Both the position numbers and the translations under genes were made by a program. The notes under the pieces were generated by a model. The model saw only the letters and a list, made by a program, of their open reading frames with translations, searched no databases and was not told the origin of the DNA. Source: JAJDUF01 sp965238265 (lineage in GTDB: Bacteria; Chloroflexota; UBA11872; UBA12225; JAJDUF01). From it: a stretch of 64,000 nucleotides of DNA. This document shows, piece after piece, positions 44,386-53,769 of the stretch; within the stretch, counting starts at the first letter, position 1, and every line of letters starts with the position of its first letter. The stretch is taken from NCBI GenBank assembly GCA_965238265.1, contig OZ250185.1, forward strand, positions 3,224,001 to 3,288,000, read 5' to 3'.

Positions 44386-46276
44386 CACCGCTCGTTTCGA
44401 CCGCCTAGCACCGCTCATCAGTGACCACTGGCCGCTGTATCTCACTCTCTGGCTGGTGCTGCTCGCGGCGGCGCTGTTCCCGGTCGTCGCAGACCGCCTC
44501 GCCGCACCGGACGACTCACCGCTCACCCGTCTTCCGAGCCTCGCCGGTGAAGCCGGCGCAATCCGGCTGGCGTGGAGCTACGATCTCTCGCGCTCGCCCC
44601 TCGCCAGCAATCGCGCCTCTCCCCTGCCCCAAAATCCTACGCTCTTTCACCCCTGGTGGTGGGGCTTGGCGCAGGTCGGGCGTGGTCTCGAACGCGCTGC
44701 GCCGGACCTCCGTTGGGCCACGTTTACCATCCTATTAGCGTCCGTATTCATGCTGGGGCTGATAGCCCTGTTGCGTGCGACCCTGCCGGACGGACGCACG
44801 CGCGCGCTCGCTGCCGTCCTGATTGTGCTCGGTGGCGGCTGGCGCTGGCTTCATTTTGCTGGCGACGCGCTGGGCCTCGTTGGCCGACCGTGGTTCTATA
44901 CGCAGTTCTGGAGTCCGCCACTCGCCGCGCTGAAGCAGGGTACCGCCTTCGGTAGTCCCATCGTGGACACGTGGATTGCGCCCGAGCGGCTCGCCATTGT
45001 GGCCACACAGGCAGCACTGCTCGCCTGCTCGGCGTGTGCTCTGCGCGCCGGCTCGTGGCGCACTGCCGTCATCGGCTGGGTGGGCGCCGGCGTCGCGCTC
45101 GCCGCCGCCCAGCCGCTCACCCCGGCCACCTTCCACATCGCAGCACCGGCCACCATCCTGGCAGTGCTGGTGGCGGCTAGCTCCGGCGCGCCGACGGGAA
45201 GACAGCGGCTCCGGCTCATCGCCGGTATTCCCCTGGTGCTCGGCCTGGCCTGGCCGGTGTACCGCTGGTACCTGGACCTGCCGCAGACGGAGCCGGCGTG
45301 GGCGCACCTCTGGGGGCATCCCCAGGATTTCTTGGTGCCGCCAGGTTTTGTGCTCATGGCCTTGGGCACGGCGGCTGCCGGCGGTCTGATGTGGGCTATC
45401 GCGCGTGTCGCCGGCGCCGACACGCGGCTGCATCCACACACCGCGGCGCTGCTCTACTGCTGGGCACTCTGCGGCGTTTTCCTGCTGGCGGTGCCGCTGG
45501 GTTACTCCGACGTGCAGCCCCTCGACATGGCGACGCTCGCCGTGCTGCCGCTGGCCTTGCTCACCGCCGATCTCCTGGCGGTAGGCTTGGCCGGCCTGTT
45601 GTCGCGGCGCAGCCACCTGGTCGTAGTGAGCCTGGCGCTCCTAGCCAGTGTACCGAGCATTGGATTTTACGCCGCGGCCGTACACTACGAGGTGAACGCC
45701 GATGACCTGGAGCTTACCGGGACGGACGCCGCCGTCATTGCAGAGCTCCACCGGCGTGGCTCACTCGGCGATCTCGCGTTCAGCAACAACGAGCAGCTCG
45801 ATCACCTCGTCCTGACGGCGACAAACAAGCGCGTCGCCGGCGGCTGGCTGACCGAGCTGCGGGGCCATGCGAAGCTGCTGCGTCGGCAATTCTTCGTCGA
45901 GCCGGCGACACTGCAACGCCAAAGCGAATTGCTCGAGGGGCTTGGTGTGCGGTTTGTCCTGTACCGGCCGGGCCAAGGCGAGCCGCCGCACCCCTCTCCC
46001 CTCCTGAGACAGGTCGCCGCCGGGGACACATTGACCCTGTGGGAGGTGCAGCCGCCGCCATTCGAGCCGCTCAGGCTGGCGGCCGGCGATCTCGTGCGCG
46101 ACCCGTTCGGCCAGATCTATGTCTATGACGGTCGCCAGCGGCGCTGGGTACCCGACATCGCCACCTTCACGAGTCGCGGCTACCGGTGGGAGCAGGTTCA
46201 ACAGGTCAGCGGGTGGCAGCTCTCGACCATTCCAGAAGGCTACCCGCTGGCCCAGCCAGAGGCCGGCGAGGGTTAG
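44372..46276 (+). CDS. Polytopic membrane protein with C-terminal RRWVPD-type motif domain
   Basis: 634-aa protein, the partner of the preceding gene, with a GAGG ribosome-binding site in the preceding frame. About twelve hydrophobic segments precede a soluble region. The C-terminal 55 residues (IYVYDGRQRRWVPDIATF, then EQVQQVSGWQLSTIPEG) match a short repeat module that I have seen in Chloroflexota secreted and membrane proteins. The N-terminal half lacks a clear catalytic motif. Both genes probably act together at the membrane, but the reaction is unknown; GT-C enzyme or transporter are alternatives. Confidence 0.7.
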   Translation: MPQGDTARFDRLAPLISDHWPLYLTLWLVLLAAALFPVVADRLAAPDDSPLTRLPSLAGEAGAIRLAWSYDLSRSPLASNRASPLPQNPTLFHPWWWGLAQVGRGLERAAPDLRWATFTILLASVFMLGLIALLRATLPDGRTRALAAVLIVLGGGWRWLHFAGDALGLVGRPWFYTQFWSPPLAALKQGTAFGSPIVDTWIAPERLAIVATQAALLACSACALRAGSWRTAVIGWVGAGVALAAAQPLTPATFHIAAPATILAVLVAASSGAPTGRQRLRLIAGIPLVLGLAWPVYRWYLDLPQTEPAWAHLWGHPQDFLVPPGFVLMALGTAAAGGLMWAIARVAGADTRLHPHTAALLYCWALCGVFLLAVPLGYSDVQPLDMATLAVLPLALLTADLLAVGLAGLLSRRSHLVVVSLALLASVPSIGFYAAAVHYEVNADDLELTGTDAAVIAELHRRGSLGDLAFSNNEQLDHLVLTATNKRVAGGWLTELRGHAKLLRRQFFVEPATLQRQSELLEGLGVRFVLYRPGQGEPPHPSPLLRQVAAGDTLTLWEVQPPPFEPLRLAAGDLVRDPFGQIYVYDGRQRRWVPDIATFTSRGYRWEQVQQVSGWQLSTIPEGYPLAQPEAGEG

Positions 46277-47301
46277 GTCGAGTGCGCCGGAAGCCGCACG
46301 ACGGAGCGGGTGTCCGAGGCCTCATAGATGGCGAGCGCCACGTCTACAGCCGTGCGTCCCGATTCGCCCGTGATCCCTGGCTCGCGGTCCTCGTCAATGG
46401 CCTGGATGAGGTCGGCGACGTGCGCCGCGTGGCCAACTAGCTGCGGCGCTCCATCGGTACTCCCGCCGGCCAGCGGCACCGGCTCGCCGCCGATCTCGAC
46501 CAGCGCCTCTCCGCGGCGGTCATCGAGGAGAATGTTGCCGTGCGTCCCGTGAATACCGATGTGCGAGGGCACGCCGCGGCGCGAGAGCGATGTCGTATAG
46601 GACACGGTGGCGAGCGCGCCGCTGGCAAAGCGCAGGGAGGCCGCGAGGGTGTCTTCGGCCTCGATGTCGTGCCGGAGCGTATCCCAGAATCCGGCGACCT
46701 CGACGACCGGCTCTCCCATCAGCCAGAGCAGCAGGTCCAGGTAGTGGACGCCTTGGTTCATCAGACAGCCCCGGTCGAAGCGGATCGTTCCCCGCCAGCC
46801 GGCGCTCCGGTAATACTCCGGGGCGCGATAGTCCTTGCCGACGAGGTCGGCAAACACGATCTTGCCGAACTTTCCTTCCTGGAGCAGCTGCCGGAGCTGC
46901 CGGTTGACCGGCTCGGTACGGCGCTGGAACACACAGCCGAGCTTGACTCCGGCCTGCTGCGCCGCAGCGATAGCAGCATCGAGCTGCGCGTGGGTGATTC
47001 CGAGCGGCTTCTCGCAGAGGATATGTTTGCCGGCCTGCGCCGCCGCAATAACCCCGTCGCTGTGAGCACCGCTGGGCGTGCAGATGCTCACAATGTCAAT
47101 GTCGTCCCGCGCGAGAAAGGCGTCAATATCATCCGTGGCAAACGGGATGTCCAGCTCGGCCTGGCGCTCCTGCACCCGGTCCAGGATCAGGTCATAGAGA
47201 CCGACGACCTCGGCACGAGCCGCGTTTTCTTGCACGCCCTTGATGTGGCTGGGGGCAATAACTCCACAGCCAATGATGCCCCAGCCGTAGCGCTTCACCA
47301 T
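46273..47301 (-). CDS. Gfo/Idh/MocA family oxidoreductase
   Basis: 342-aa NAD(P)-dependent dehydrogenase. The N-terminal GWGIIGCGVIAPSHIKG is the Rossmann loop and HILCEKPLG is the family EKP signature, with the lysine in the active site. GCLMNQGVHYLDLLLWLMGE is the C-terminal substrate-domain segment with the catalytic-type histidine. GAGGAG precedes the start. A second relative lies at 54891-55922. Such enzymes act on sugars, inositols or their derivatives, and the exact substrate is open. It converges with the membrane gene, overlapping it by four bases at the stops. Confidence 0.88.
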   Translation of the reverse strand: MVKRYGWGIIGCGVIAPSHIKGVQENAARAEVVGLYDLILDRVQERQAELDIPFATDDIDAFLARDDIDIVSICTPSGAHSDGVIAAAQAGKHILCEKPLGITHAQLDAAIAAAQQAGVKLGCVFQRRTEPVNRQLRQLLQEGKFGKIVFADLVGKDYRAPEYYRSAGWRGTIRFDRGCLMNQGVHYLDLLLWLMGEPVVEVAGFWDTLRHDIEAEDTLAASLRFASGALATVSYTTSLSRRGVPSHIGIHGTHGNILLDDRRGEALVEIGGEPVPLAGGSTDGAPQLVGHAAHVADLIQAIDEDREPGITGESGRTAVDVALAIYEASDTRSVVRLPAHST

Positions 47302-47412
47302 GCAACCGCTCCTCTCACCCTGGGTTTCCCGGATACGCTCGATGCAAGATTAGCTGCCTGCGTTGCCGGACTCAGCGGCGTCCGAGCATTATGATACACC
47401 TATCGATGTAGG

Positions 47413-47823
47413 ATGAACCCTGTGAGACGGCACTCAACAATCCTCGCGGTGATCGGGGTCTCCTTGGTACTCGCCCTCGCCGGTTGCCTGGGCGGCGAGG
47501 GCGAGTCGGGCGAGCACGGTGCCGGTGAAGGCGGTGAAGAGTCCGGCACCCAGCTCACGCTGAACGAGACCTTCGACGAGGTGCGGGCCGGCGCTCGGCT
47601 GATCCTATCGTATGACTCGACCGCCAACGCCTTCACGGGCCGGGTGGAGAACACCACCAGCGCCAAGTTAAGCCGGGTCCGGGTCGAGGTTCATCTCTCG
47701 AACGGGACCGAGCTGGGACCGACGACTCCGGTTGACCTGGCACCCGGTCAGGTAGTTGCCGTCGTCCTCCCGGCGACCGGCCAATCGTTCACCTCCTGGA
47801 GCGCCCACCCCGAAGTCGGCTGA
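47413..47823 (+). CDS. Secreted lipoprotein with FxLYD-like domain
   Basis: 136-aa protein with an N-terminal signal (VIGVSLVLALAGC) ending in a lipobox LAGC. A Gly/Glu-rich linker follows, then a small beta-rich domain (SYDSTANAFTGRVENTTSA, LSRVRVEVHLSNGTELGPT) resembling FxLYD domains of lipoproteins. It would be anchored to the outer face of the membrane. It is divergent from the oxidoreductase upstream. Two hairpins follow at 47840-47865 and 47877-47898. Confidence 0.75.
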   Translation: MNPVRRHSTILAVIGVSLVLALAGCLGGEGESGEHGAGEGGEESGTQLTLNETFDEVRAGARLILSYDSTANAFTGRVENTTSAKLSRVRVEVHLSNGTELGPTTPVDLAPGQVVAVVLPATGQSFTSWSAHPEVG

Positions 47824-47839
47824 CCGGCCCCCGCCCTGA

Positions 47840-47898
47840 CCCTCCCCCGTTGCGACAGGGGAGGGAACACGCCGCCGTCCCCCGGCACAGCGGGGGAC
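47840..47898 (+). terminator. Two candidate terminator hairpins
   Basis: CCCTCCCC (47840-47847) pairs with GGGGAGGG (47858-47865), and GTCCCCCG (47877-47884) with CGGGGGAC (47891-47898). They follow the lipoprotein stop and are also related to the dispersed type B repeats. Confidence 0.5.
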
Positions 47899-47964
47899 CA
47901 TAGGGGGGCTTGACCCGTACCTATCCCTGTTAGGAGGTCGGTAGCGTAGTGTCTCGGTAGCCAG

Positions 47965-48822
47965 TCAGGGCGCGGCTACGGTTTCGGCAGCCGCGGGGGT
48001 CGCTACGCCGTTGCGATGGAAGGCGGTTGCCGCGGTGCTGCTGCGGAGTGTCTCTTGCTGGTAGGCGAAGGCGTTGTGGAGGTGAATCGACTCGGCAGCT
48101 TCGCATTCCGCCTCGAACCAGGCGATGTCCGGCGCTTGCCGCAATGCGACTACGGCGTCGCGTAGCACGTCTTCGACGAACTTGGGGTTGTGGTACGCAC
48201 GCTCGGTCACGTACTTTTCGTCCGGCCGCTTGAGCAGCGGGTACACCTCACAGCTCCCATACGTCTCCAAGTCGGTGATGAGGTCCTCCAGCCAGAGCGA
48301 CGCGCCCGGCACCGGCCGCACCTTGACCCGTAACCAAGACCGCTGGCTATGGGCACCGACCGCGGAGATTTCTTTGCTGCACGGGCAGAGCGTGGTGATG
48401 GGCACCTCAACGCCGGTGACGAGATCAACCCCCGCCGCCGTCAGACTGCCCGTGAAACGGCAGGCATAGGGCATGGCGCTGCGCTGCCTGGTAACGGGTG
48501 ACTCTTTGTCCAAGAAAAACTGGAAGTACACGTCTACGTTGGCGCTGTAGGTCTCCAGTCGTCGGCGCACGTCGGCCAGCAAGCGCTCGATAGCCTGCGC
48601 CGACCAAGCGTGCTCTCGCCATTCCTCCAGCAGCTCGACAAAGCGGCTCATATGGGTGCCCTTGTCGTGCGGCGAGAGGTCCACACTCAGGGCAATCGTG
48701 GCGGTGACCGGCTGGGCGTGCCCGTCCTGCTGTAGCACACGGATGGGCAGTTGGAGGTCCTTGATACCAACACGCTGAACAGCGACTTGTCGCGCGTCAG
48801 GCTGCGCTTGTACGTCTTGCAT
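47965..48822 (-). CDS. folE2: GTP cyclohydrolase IB (FolE2)
   Basis: 285-aa enzyme opening GTP to dihydroneopterin triphosphate, the entry step for folate and some modified-base pathways. Start at ATG 48822 gives the family start MQDVQAQPDARQ; longer frames are not family-like and no strong ribosome-binding site is seen. PITTLCPCSKEIS (catalytic cysteine 146-148 region), GAHSQRS with H158, HDKGTHMSRF and DVYFQFF match FolE2. It is the metal-flexible paralogue that many bacteria use under zinc limitation; no zinc-uptake genes are adjacent, so the regulation here is unknown. It may be the only GTP cyclohydrolase. Confidence 0.92.
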   Translation of the reverse strand: MQDVQAQPDARQVAVQRVGIKDLQLPIRVLQQDGHAQPVTATIALSVDLSPHDKGTHMSRFVELLEEWREHAWSAQAIERLLADVRRRLETYSANVDVYFQFFLDKESPVTRQRSAMPYACRFTGSLTAAGVDLVTGVEVPITTLCPCSKEISAVGAHSQRSWLRVKVRPVPGASLWLEDLITDLETYGSCEVYPLLKRPDEKYVTERAYHNPKFVEDVLRDAVVALRQAPDIAWFEAECEAAESIHLHNAFAYQQETLRSSTAATAFHRNGVATPAAAETVAAP

Positions 48823-48974
48823 CGTGATACTCGTACCGTATTGAGCTGATTTTCCGGCGAAAGCCGGTTCCGACGGGACTGTAGCACGCACGGCCCGCCT
48901 TCACAATCCATGCTCACGATAGCTGCCCAGGATAACGGCACCGCCGGCTGTCTTACAAGCGCGTGCATCGGCGG

Positions 48975-49643
48975 CTAGCGGATGTAGCCCAGTTGTCTTA
49001 GAGCAGCACGCAGATCACCCTCGAACCGCCGGTAGGCCGGCACCGTCCTGAGCCGCGCGAGACCGACGCGCTCGCCGATAGCGTTCAGGTACGTTGTCAC
49101 TTGATGGCGGCGTCTCCTGCTACCACCGACGGCCTCTCGAAGAGCATGATCGAGCACCTGCTTTGGCTCAGTGAGGCGCTCGACTTCCTGCGGCCGGGCG
49201 GGGATCCCTAGGCCCTCGTCGTCGAGTGTTGTTCCGGAGGCACCTCGCAAGGCATCTCCGTCCGCAAGCGCCCAGGCCTCAGTCTCTCGGACCGGTACGA
49301 CGGCAACGCCGCGCGTGTTGGTCAACTCCTCCTTTTGCCGGATCAGTTGAAATGCCGGCGCTACGCGCTCCTGCCGCGCTCTGTCGGCATCGCCGTTCGC
49401 GTCAGCATGGATGAAGAGGATGTGGAAGGCACCAATGGAGTCACGTGCAGCTTCGAGAATCTGGGTTGCCCGGCTACAGTCTTTATACGCCTTGGGAGCG
49501 TCGAGCTCTCGAACGTCCCCAATCCCTATTACGTCATTGGCATGAAATATACACAGATTCTCCACCGTGCGGTACAAAATGCGGCCGAGTAGTCGGTAGT
49601 CCATTGAGCCTTCAGCGAACAGGGCTAATCCAAGGTAACGCAC
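48975..49643 (-). CDS. DUF4276/TOPRIM-like protein, partner of AAA ATPase
   Basis: 222-aa protein directly downstream of the AAA ATPase (five bases apart). FAEGSMDYRLLG carries the acidic residue of a TOPRIM-like first strand. ILFIHADANGDADR has a spaced acidic cluster and VPVRETEAWALAD is a block I associate with DUF4276. TOPRIM proteins paired with RecF/OLD-type ATPases act as nucleases in several defence systems (OLD, Gabija, PARIS). The role here is inferred from that architecture, not shown. No obvious metal-ligand triad beyond the acidic clusters is proven. Confidence 0.65.
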   Translation of the reverse strand: MRYLGLALFAEGSMDYRLLGRILYRTVENLCIFHANDVIGIGDVRELDAPKAYKDCSRATQILEAARDSIGAFHILFIHADANGDADRARQERVAPAFQLIRQKEELTNTRGVAVVPVRETEAWALADGDALRGASGTTLDDEGLGIPARPQEVERLTEPKQVLDHALREAVGGSRRRRHQVTTYLNAIGERVGLARLRTVPAYRRFEGDLRAALRQLGYIR

Positions 49644-49648
49644 GTAGT

Positions 49649-51031
49649 CTAACCCTCTCGATCAACCGTAGCAAGATACTTTTTCACCTCAGCAGCAGTC
49701 ACATATATCTGGCCTGTTGTGTCTAGCAATAATTCCTTCTCCCACTGACTCATAGGTTTCTTTATCGGCAGTATTGATGTTTTACGGCTAACCGACTTAG
49801 TGCGTGGATCAACACTGCTTCTTACGTCGGAAAAGTTCATCTCGTAATCCCTTAGCGCAGCAAGCAGAACCGGAGAATGGCTATTCACGAGTAGTTGAGC
49901 AAGTGGGTCATCTCGATCCACCTCAGCACTCGCCGGGTCGGTTACGAGGTCACGCAGCCGAGCGATCAGAGACTTCAGGCGGAAGGGATGCACACCATTC
50001 TCCAGCTCCTCGAAGCAGACCAGCCCGCGCTGCCGGGGATCGTGCATCAAGGTCAGCAGCGCCAATACGCGCAGGGTACCGTCCGATACGACCCGCGAAC
50101 TAAACGGTTGCCGGTCGCGCATCGAAAGATCAACCCGATATTCCTGACTCCGCTGGTCTTCTACCACCCGCAAGTCCACCACACCAGGGATGAGGGCAGT
50201 GAGATCGGCAGTGATGTCAGCGAGTACACCTGATGGCCTGTGCTCGGCCCTCGTCTCGGCCTCGATTCGTGCCAGCACCCGGGCCAGGTTTTCCCCGTCC
50301 GCAGCCAGCTCCTCCGGGCCAATAGCCGGACTGGGCTGCCGCAGTGCCGTAGGGTCAAGCTGGAGGAATCGCCAGGAGCGCAGCTCCTCGCGCAAGGCAT
50401 AGAGATGGGGAAACTCGGCGCTGGTGATGCTGGAGAGGACCGTTGCCTCGGCTGCATCCGCAGGTCGCTGGCGGCCGGCCCGACGGTCCTGACGAATCTC
50501 GAAGCGTGTGCCGCCTTGTGATTCAACCGTGGACAACCAGGGGGTTCTGCGGATGTACCGCATGAAAGTTCGCTTGAACTCTGGTGATGGCCTCTTGCCG
50601 CCGGGTCGCCAGCGGTCGGCAGAGGCGAGGATCGGTGCTGCCTCCTCCCATGTCGTGACCAGTCGCTCAATATTCCGGGCGTCTCTCCGCCGCTCGATAC
50701 GGACCTCGTAACGGACCCGAGTATGATTGAGCCGTACCGTAGCGCCCCACTGGTCGCGCACCTCGGGCGCCAGCAAAACCTCGACGGCAAAAGACATAGT
50801 CTCTCCGAGAGCGCCGTCGGTATGTCTCCGAAACAACTCGTGCGGCTCCCCGCGCAAGTCGGTTACGGCCGTTCGGAGGTCCGTTTCGGCCAGACGGGAG
50901 AGTAAGCGAATAGCATCGAAGAGGTTGGACTTCCCAGAGGCGTTTGGTCCCAGGATTACGGTCAAGGGGCCAACGTCCATGCCGAATTTCTCGAAGGACT
51001 TGAACCCGTCAAGCTCGATGCGCGTGAGCAT
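49649..51031 (-). CDS. AAA_21/RecF-like ATPase (defence-type)
   Basis: 460-aa ABC-type ATPase of the SMC/RecF/OLD superfamily. The first strand LTRIELDGFKSFEKFG leads to Walker A GPNASGKS (28-35). VSDGTLRVLALLTL is the ABC signature region, LVCFEELENGVHP is Walker B, and LLVNSHSPVLL is the H-loop. The middle carries a helical insert. A five-base gap separates it from a DUF4276/TOPRIM-like gene, the usual arrangement for a two-gene nuclease system. No phage or DNA target is evident in the sequence. Confidence 0.82.
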   Translation of the reverse strand: MLTRIELDGFKSFEKFGMDVGPLTVILGPNASGKSNLFDAIRLLSRLAETDLRTAVTDLRGEPHELFRRHTDGALGETMSFAVEVLLAPEVRDQWGATVRLNHTRVRYEVRIERRRDARNIERLVTTWEEAAPILASADRWRPGGKRPSPEFKRTFMRYIRRTPWLSTVESQGGTRFEIRQDRRAGRQRPADAAEATVLSSITSAEFPHLYALREELRSWRFLQLDPTALRQPSPAIGPEELAADGENLARVLARIEAETRAEHRPSGVLADITADLTALIPGVVDLRVVEDQRSQEYRVDLSMRDRQPFSSRVVSDGTLRVLALLTLMHDPRQRGLVCFEELENGVHPFRLKSLIARLRDLVTDPASAEVDRDDPLAQLLVNSHSPVLLAALRDYEMNFSDVRSSVDPRTKSVSRKTSILPIKKPMSQWEKELLLDTTGQIYVTAAEVKKYLATVDREG

Positions 51032-51049
51032 CGGTTGTTCTCCTGGCCG

Positions 51050-52564
51050 CTACCCGGCGGGATGCCAGGCGCGGTTGCTGCGCTGCAGCAGCGCATCGGC
51101 GGCGGCCGGCCCCCACGATCCGGCGTCGTAGTTGGGAAAGTCGCGTGGGGGCAGCGCCTTCCACACGTCGAGGATCGGCGCCACCACCGACCACGAGGCC
51201 TCCACCATATCGGCGCGATTGTAGAGCGTGGAGTCCCCATTCATGCAGTCATAGAGCAAGGTCTCATAGCCGGTGCTGGGCGAAGCCTCACCCAAACGCT
51301 CATACCGAAACTCCATCTGCACCGGGGCCACCGTCACGGTCGTGCCCGGCCGCTTGGCCTGAATACGCAGCGTGATCTTTTCGTCGGGTTGGACGTGGAT
51401 GACCAGGACGTTCGACTCCAGATCGTGGACGGCCGTATCGGCGAAGAGGCGCAGCGGCGCGCGGCGGAAGGTAATGACAATCTGCGTATCGCGCTTGGTC
51501 AGGCGCTTCCCCGAACGGAGGTAGAAGGGCACACCGGCCCAGCGCCAGTTGTCAATCGAAAGCTCCAGTGCGGCATAGGTCTCGGTCCACGAGGTCGGGG
51601 ACACCCCAGGTTCTTGCTGATAGCCGGGCATCACTGCGCCGTTGATGGCACCCGCCCCGTACTGCCCCCGCACAGTCTGGTGGAGCACTTGCTCCGGGGT
51701 CATGGGCCGGATGGCTTTCAGGACCTTGACCTTCTCGTTTTGCACAGAGGAAGGATCAAACGAGGCCGGTGGCTCCATAGCAATGAGCGTGAGTAGCTGG
51801 AAGAGGTGATTCTGAAGCATGTCGCGTAGCGCCCCGGCCGTTTCGTAATAGCCGCCCCGGCCCTCGACCCCGAGACTTTCGGCGACCGTGATCTGCACGT
51901 TATCTATGTAGCGCCGATTCCAAACCGGCTCGAAAATGCCGTTGCCGAGGCGGAAGACCAGGATGTTCTGGACGGTCTCCTTGCCGAGGTAGTGGTCAAT
52001 CCGGTAAATCTGCTCTTCGTCAAAGACCTGGCTCATCCGGGCGACCAGCGCCTGGGCGGAGTCCAAATCGTGACCGAACGGCTTTTCTACGATGATCCGG
52101 CGCCACCCGGTCGCCGGCGGCGCGGCCTGGGCCAACTCCGCCTGACCAAGGTGGTCCACAATGACCTCGAACAAGCCTGGCGGTACGGCCAAGTAGTAGA
52201 TGTAGCTGCTCTCGGTCTCCCACTCGGCGTCAACCTCTGCCAGCAGCGTGCGGAGGTCGGTGTACGTAGCGGGATCGTTGAAATCGCCACGCATATGATA
52301 GAGGCGCGGGAGCAGGGATTCCAGGACTGCCGGATCAAAGGTGCCGACGTTGAAAGCCCGCACCGCATCGGCCATCTGCGCTCGAAAGTCGTCGTGTCCC
52401 CACGGCTGGCGCGTCACGCCGACGATGGCGAGGCGCCGGCCTACCAAGCCATGCTTGACGAGATTGACGACCGTCGGTAGGAGGAGGCGTTTTGTGAGGT
52501 CCCCGGCGGCGCCGAAGATGACCAACACACACGGCGGCGCGAGTTTCCCGGTTGTCTCAACCAT
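51050..52564 (-). CDS. zwf: Glucose-6-phosphate 1-dehydrogenase
   Basis: 504-aa cytosolic enzyme making 6-phosphogluconolactone and NADPH. Start at ATG 52564, because GGAGGT lies within the upstream four-codon extension. FGAAGDLTKRLLLP is the nucleotide loop, EKPFGHDLDSA and RIDHYLGKE the substrate and catalytic histidine motif, and RSGKRLTKR a C-terminal phosphate contact. Length is normal. The neighbouring aldo/keto reductase is on the same strand 46 bases upstream, but no phosphogluconate or opcA gene is seen, so this is not a classic pentose-phosphate operon. Confidence 0.95.
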   Translation of the reverse strand: MVETTGKLAPPCVLVIFGAAGDLTKRLLLPTVVNLVKHGLVGRRLAIVGVTRQPWGHDDFRAQMADAVRAFNVGTFDPAVLESLLPRLYHMRGDFNDPATYTDLRTLLAEVDAEWETESSYIYYLAVPPGLFEVIVDHLGQAELAQAAPPATGWRRIIVEKPFGHDLDSAQALVARMSQVFDEEQIYRIDHYLGKETVQNILVFRLGNGIFEPVWNRRYIDNVQITVAESLGVEGRGGYYETAGALRDMLQNHLFQLLTLIAMEPPASFDPSSVQNEKVKVLKAIRPMTPEQVLHQTVRGQYGAGAINGAVMPGYQQEPGVSPTSWTETYAALELSIDNWRWAGVPFYLRSGKRLTKRDTQIVITFRRAPLRLFADTAVHDLESNVLVIHVQPDEKITLRIQAKRPGTTVTVAPVQMEFRYERLGEASPSTGYETLLYDCMNGDSTLYNRADMVEASWSVVAPILDVWKALPPRDFPNYDAGSWGPAAADALLQRSNRAWHPAG

Positions 52565-52610
52565 GCTTACCTCCATCCGACGCCCATCCCACGCTCATCT
52601 CACGCCCGCG

Positions 52611-53639
52611 CTACCGCGGCGTGCTCGTCATGCCGCTGGGCGGGATCGGGTCAGCAATGACAATACCGCCCGGAGCCGGGACGCGCGAGAGTACCTGACT
52701 GCCCGGGGGTACGATCTTGTCAATGGCGGCCAGATCCTCGTCGGTCAGCGTTACCGATAACGCGCCCACGTCCTCCCGTAGCTGGCCGGATGTGCGTGGC
52801 CCGAAGTTGGCGGCGGTGACACCGGGCTGGGCCAGCAGCCATCCGAGGGCCAGCTGGCTCAAGGAAAGCTGCTTGGCGTGAGCGAGCGCCTCCAGCCCTT
52901 CCAAGACATCGAAGGCCCGCTCGTGCTCGGCCGGGTCTACGAGGGTGCCGCGCCGGGCAAACCGCGAGTCGGGGGGCATTGGCTGGCCGCGGCGGTACTT
53001 GCCGCTGAGCCAGCCGCCACCGAGCGGGCTGTAGCACACCACCCCCAAGCCATAGGCTCGACAGAACGGGAGCACGTCGCCCTCGACCTCGCGGTTGAAC
53101 AGGCTGTAGGCCGGCGCCTCGGAGACGAAGGAGGCAAACCCCAGGCGGTCGCTCGTCCAGAGGCCCTGGCACAACCGCCAGGCCGGATAGTTGGAGGTGC
53201 CGAAGTAGCGCACTTTGCCCTGACGCCGCAGATCGTCGAGGGCACGCAGCGTCTCCTCCAGCGGCGTAGTCGGATCGTGGAGATGGAGCTGATAAAGGTC
53301 AATGTAGTCGGTGCCCAGCCGGCGCAAGCTCGCCTCGACCTGGGACATGATGTGATAGCGGCTGTGGCCCCAGTCGTTGGGGCCGTAGTCCATCTGCCGC
53401 CCGACTTTGGTCGCCAGCACCACCTGATCGCGGTGCCCGGCAACCGACCGACCGAGCAACTCCTCGCAGCGACCGAGACTGTAGGCGTTGGCGGCGTCGA
53501 AGAAGTTGATGCCCACGTCGAGGGCCGTGCGGGCCAGCCGCTGCGCCTCGTCGGCATCGAGCAGGGCGCCAAAGTAGGCACAGCCCAAACAGAGGCGCGA
53601 TACCTTGACCCCGGCCGTTCCTAGATTCACATACTCCAT
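52611..53639 (-). CDS. Aldo/keto reductase
   Basis: 342-aa NADPH-dependent TIM-barrel oxidoreductase. The catalytic tetrad is visible as D48 (FFDAA), Y53 (NAYSLG), K78 (ATKVG) and H119 (YQLHL). A C-terminal NADPH-binding helix is also seen (GVTAANFGPRTSGQLREDV). GAGGAG precedes the ATG. The substrate is unspecified; members reduce aldehydes and sugars. It precedes zwf on the same strand, which would supply NADPH, but coregulation is not shown. Confidence 0.9.
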   Translation of the reverse strand: MEYVNLGTAGVKVSRLCLGCAYFGALLDADEAQRLARTALDVGINFFDAANAYSLGRCEELLGRSVAGHRDQVVLATKVGRQMDYGPNDWGHSRYHIMSQVEASLRRLGTDYIDLYQLHLHDPTTPLEETLRALDDLRRQGKVRYFGTSNYPAWRLCQGLWTSDRLGFASFVSEAPAYSLFNREVEGDVLPFCRAYGLGVVCYSPLGGGWLSGKYRRGQPMPPDSRFARRGTLVDPAEHERAFDVLEGLEALAHAKQLSLSQLALGWLLAQPGVTAANFGPRTSGQLREDVGALSVTLTDEDLAAIDKIVPPGSQVLSRVPAPGGIVIADPIPPSGMTSTPR

Positions 53640-53690
53640 CCTCGTAGCTCCTCAGACTGCATGCTCGGCGGCTGGCCTCTTCTCACCTCA

Positions 53691-53728
53691 CCCCCCGGGC
53701 CCCTCTCCACGTGTGGAGGGAGGGTGGC
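53691..53728. repeat. Type B hairpin repeat
   Basis: CCTCACCCCCCGGGCCCCTCTCC-type arm with a GGAGGGAGGG partner, between the glycosyltransferase and the aldo/keto reductase. Confidence 0.65.
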
Positions 53729-53769
53729 CGCCGGAGGCGGGCGGGGTGCGGCGGGAAGGTGCCGTTCGT

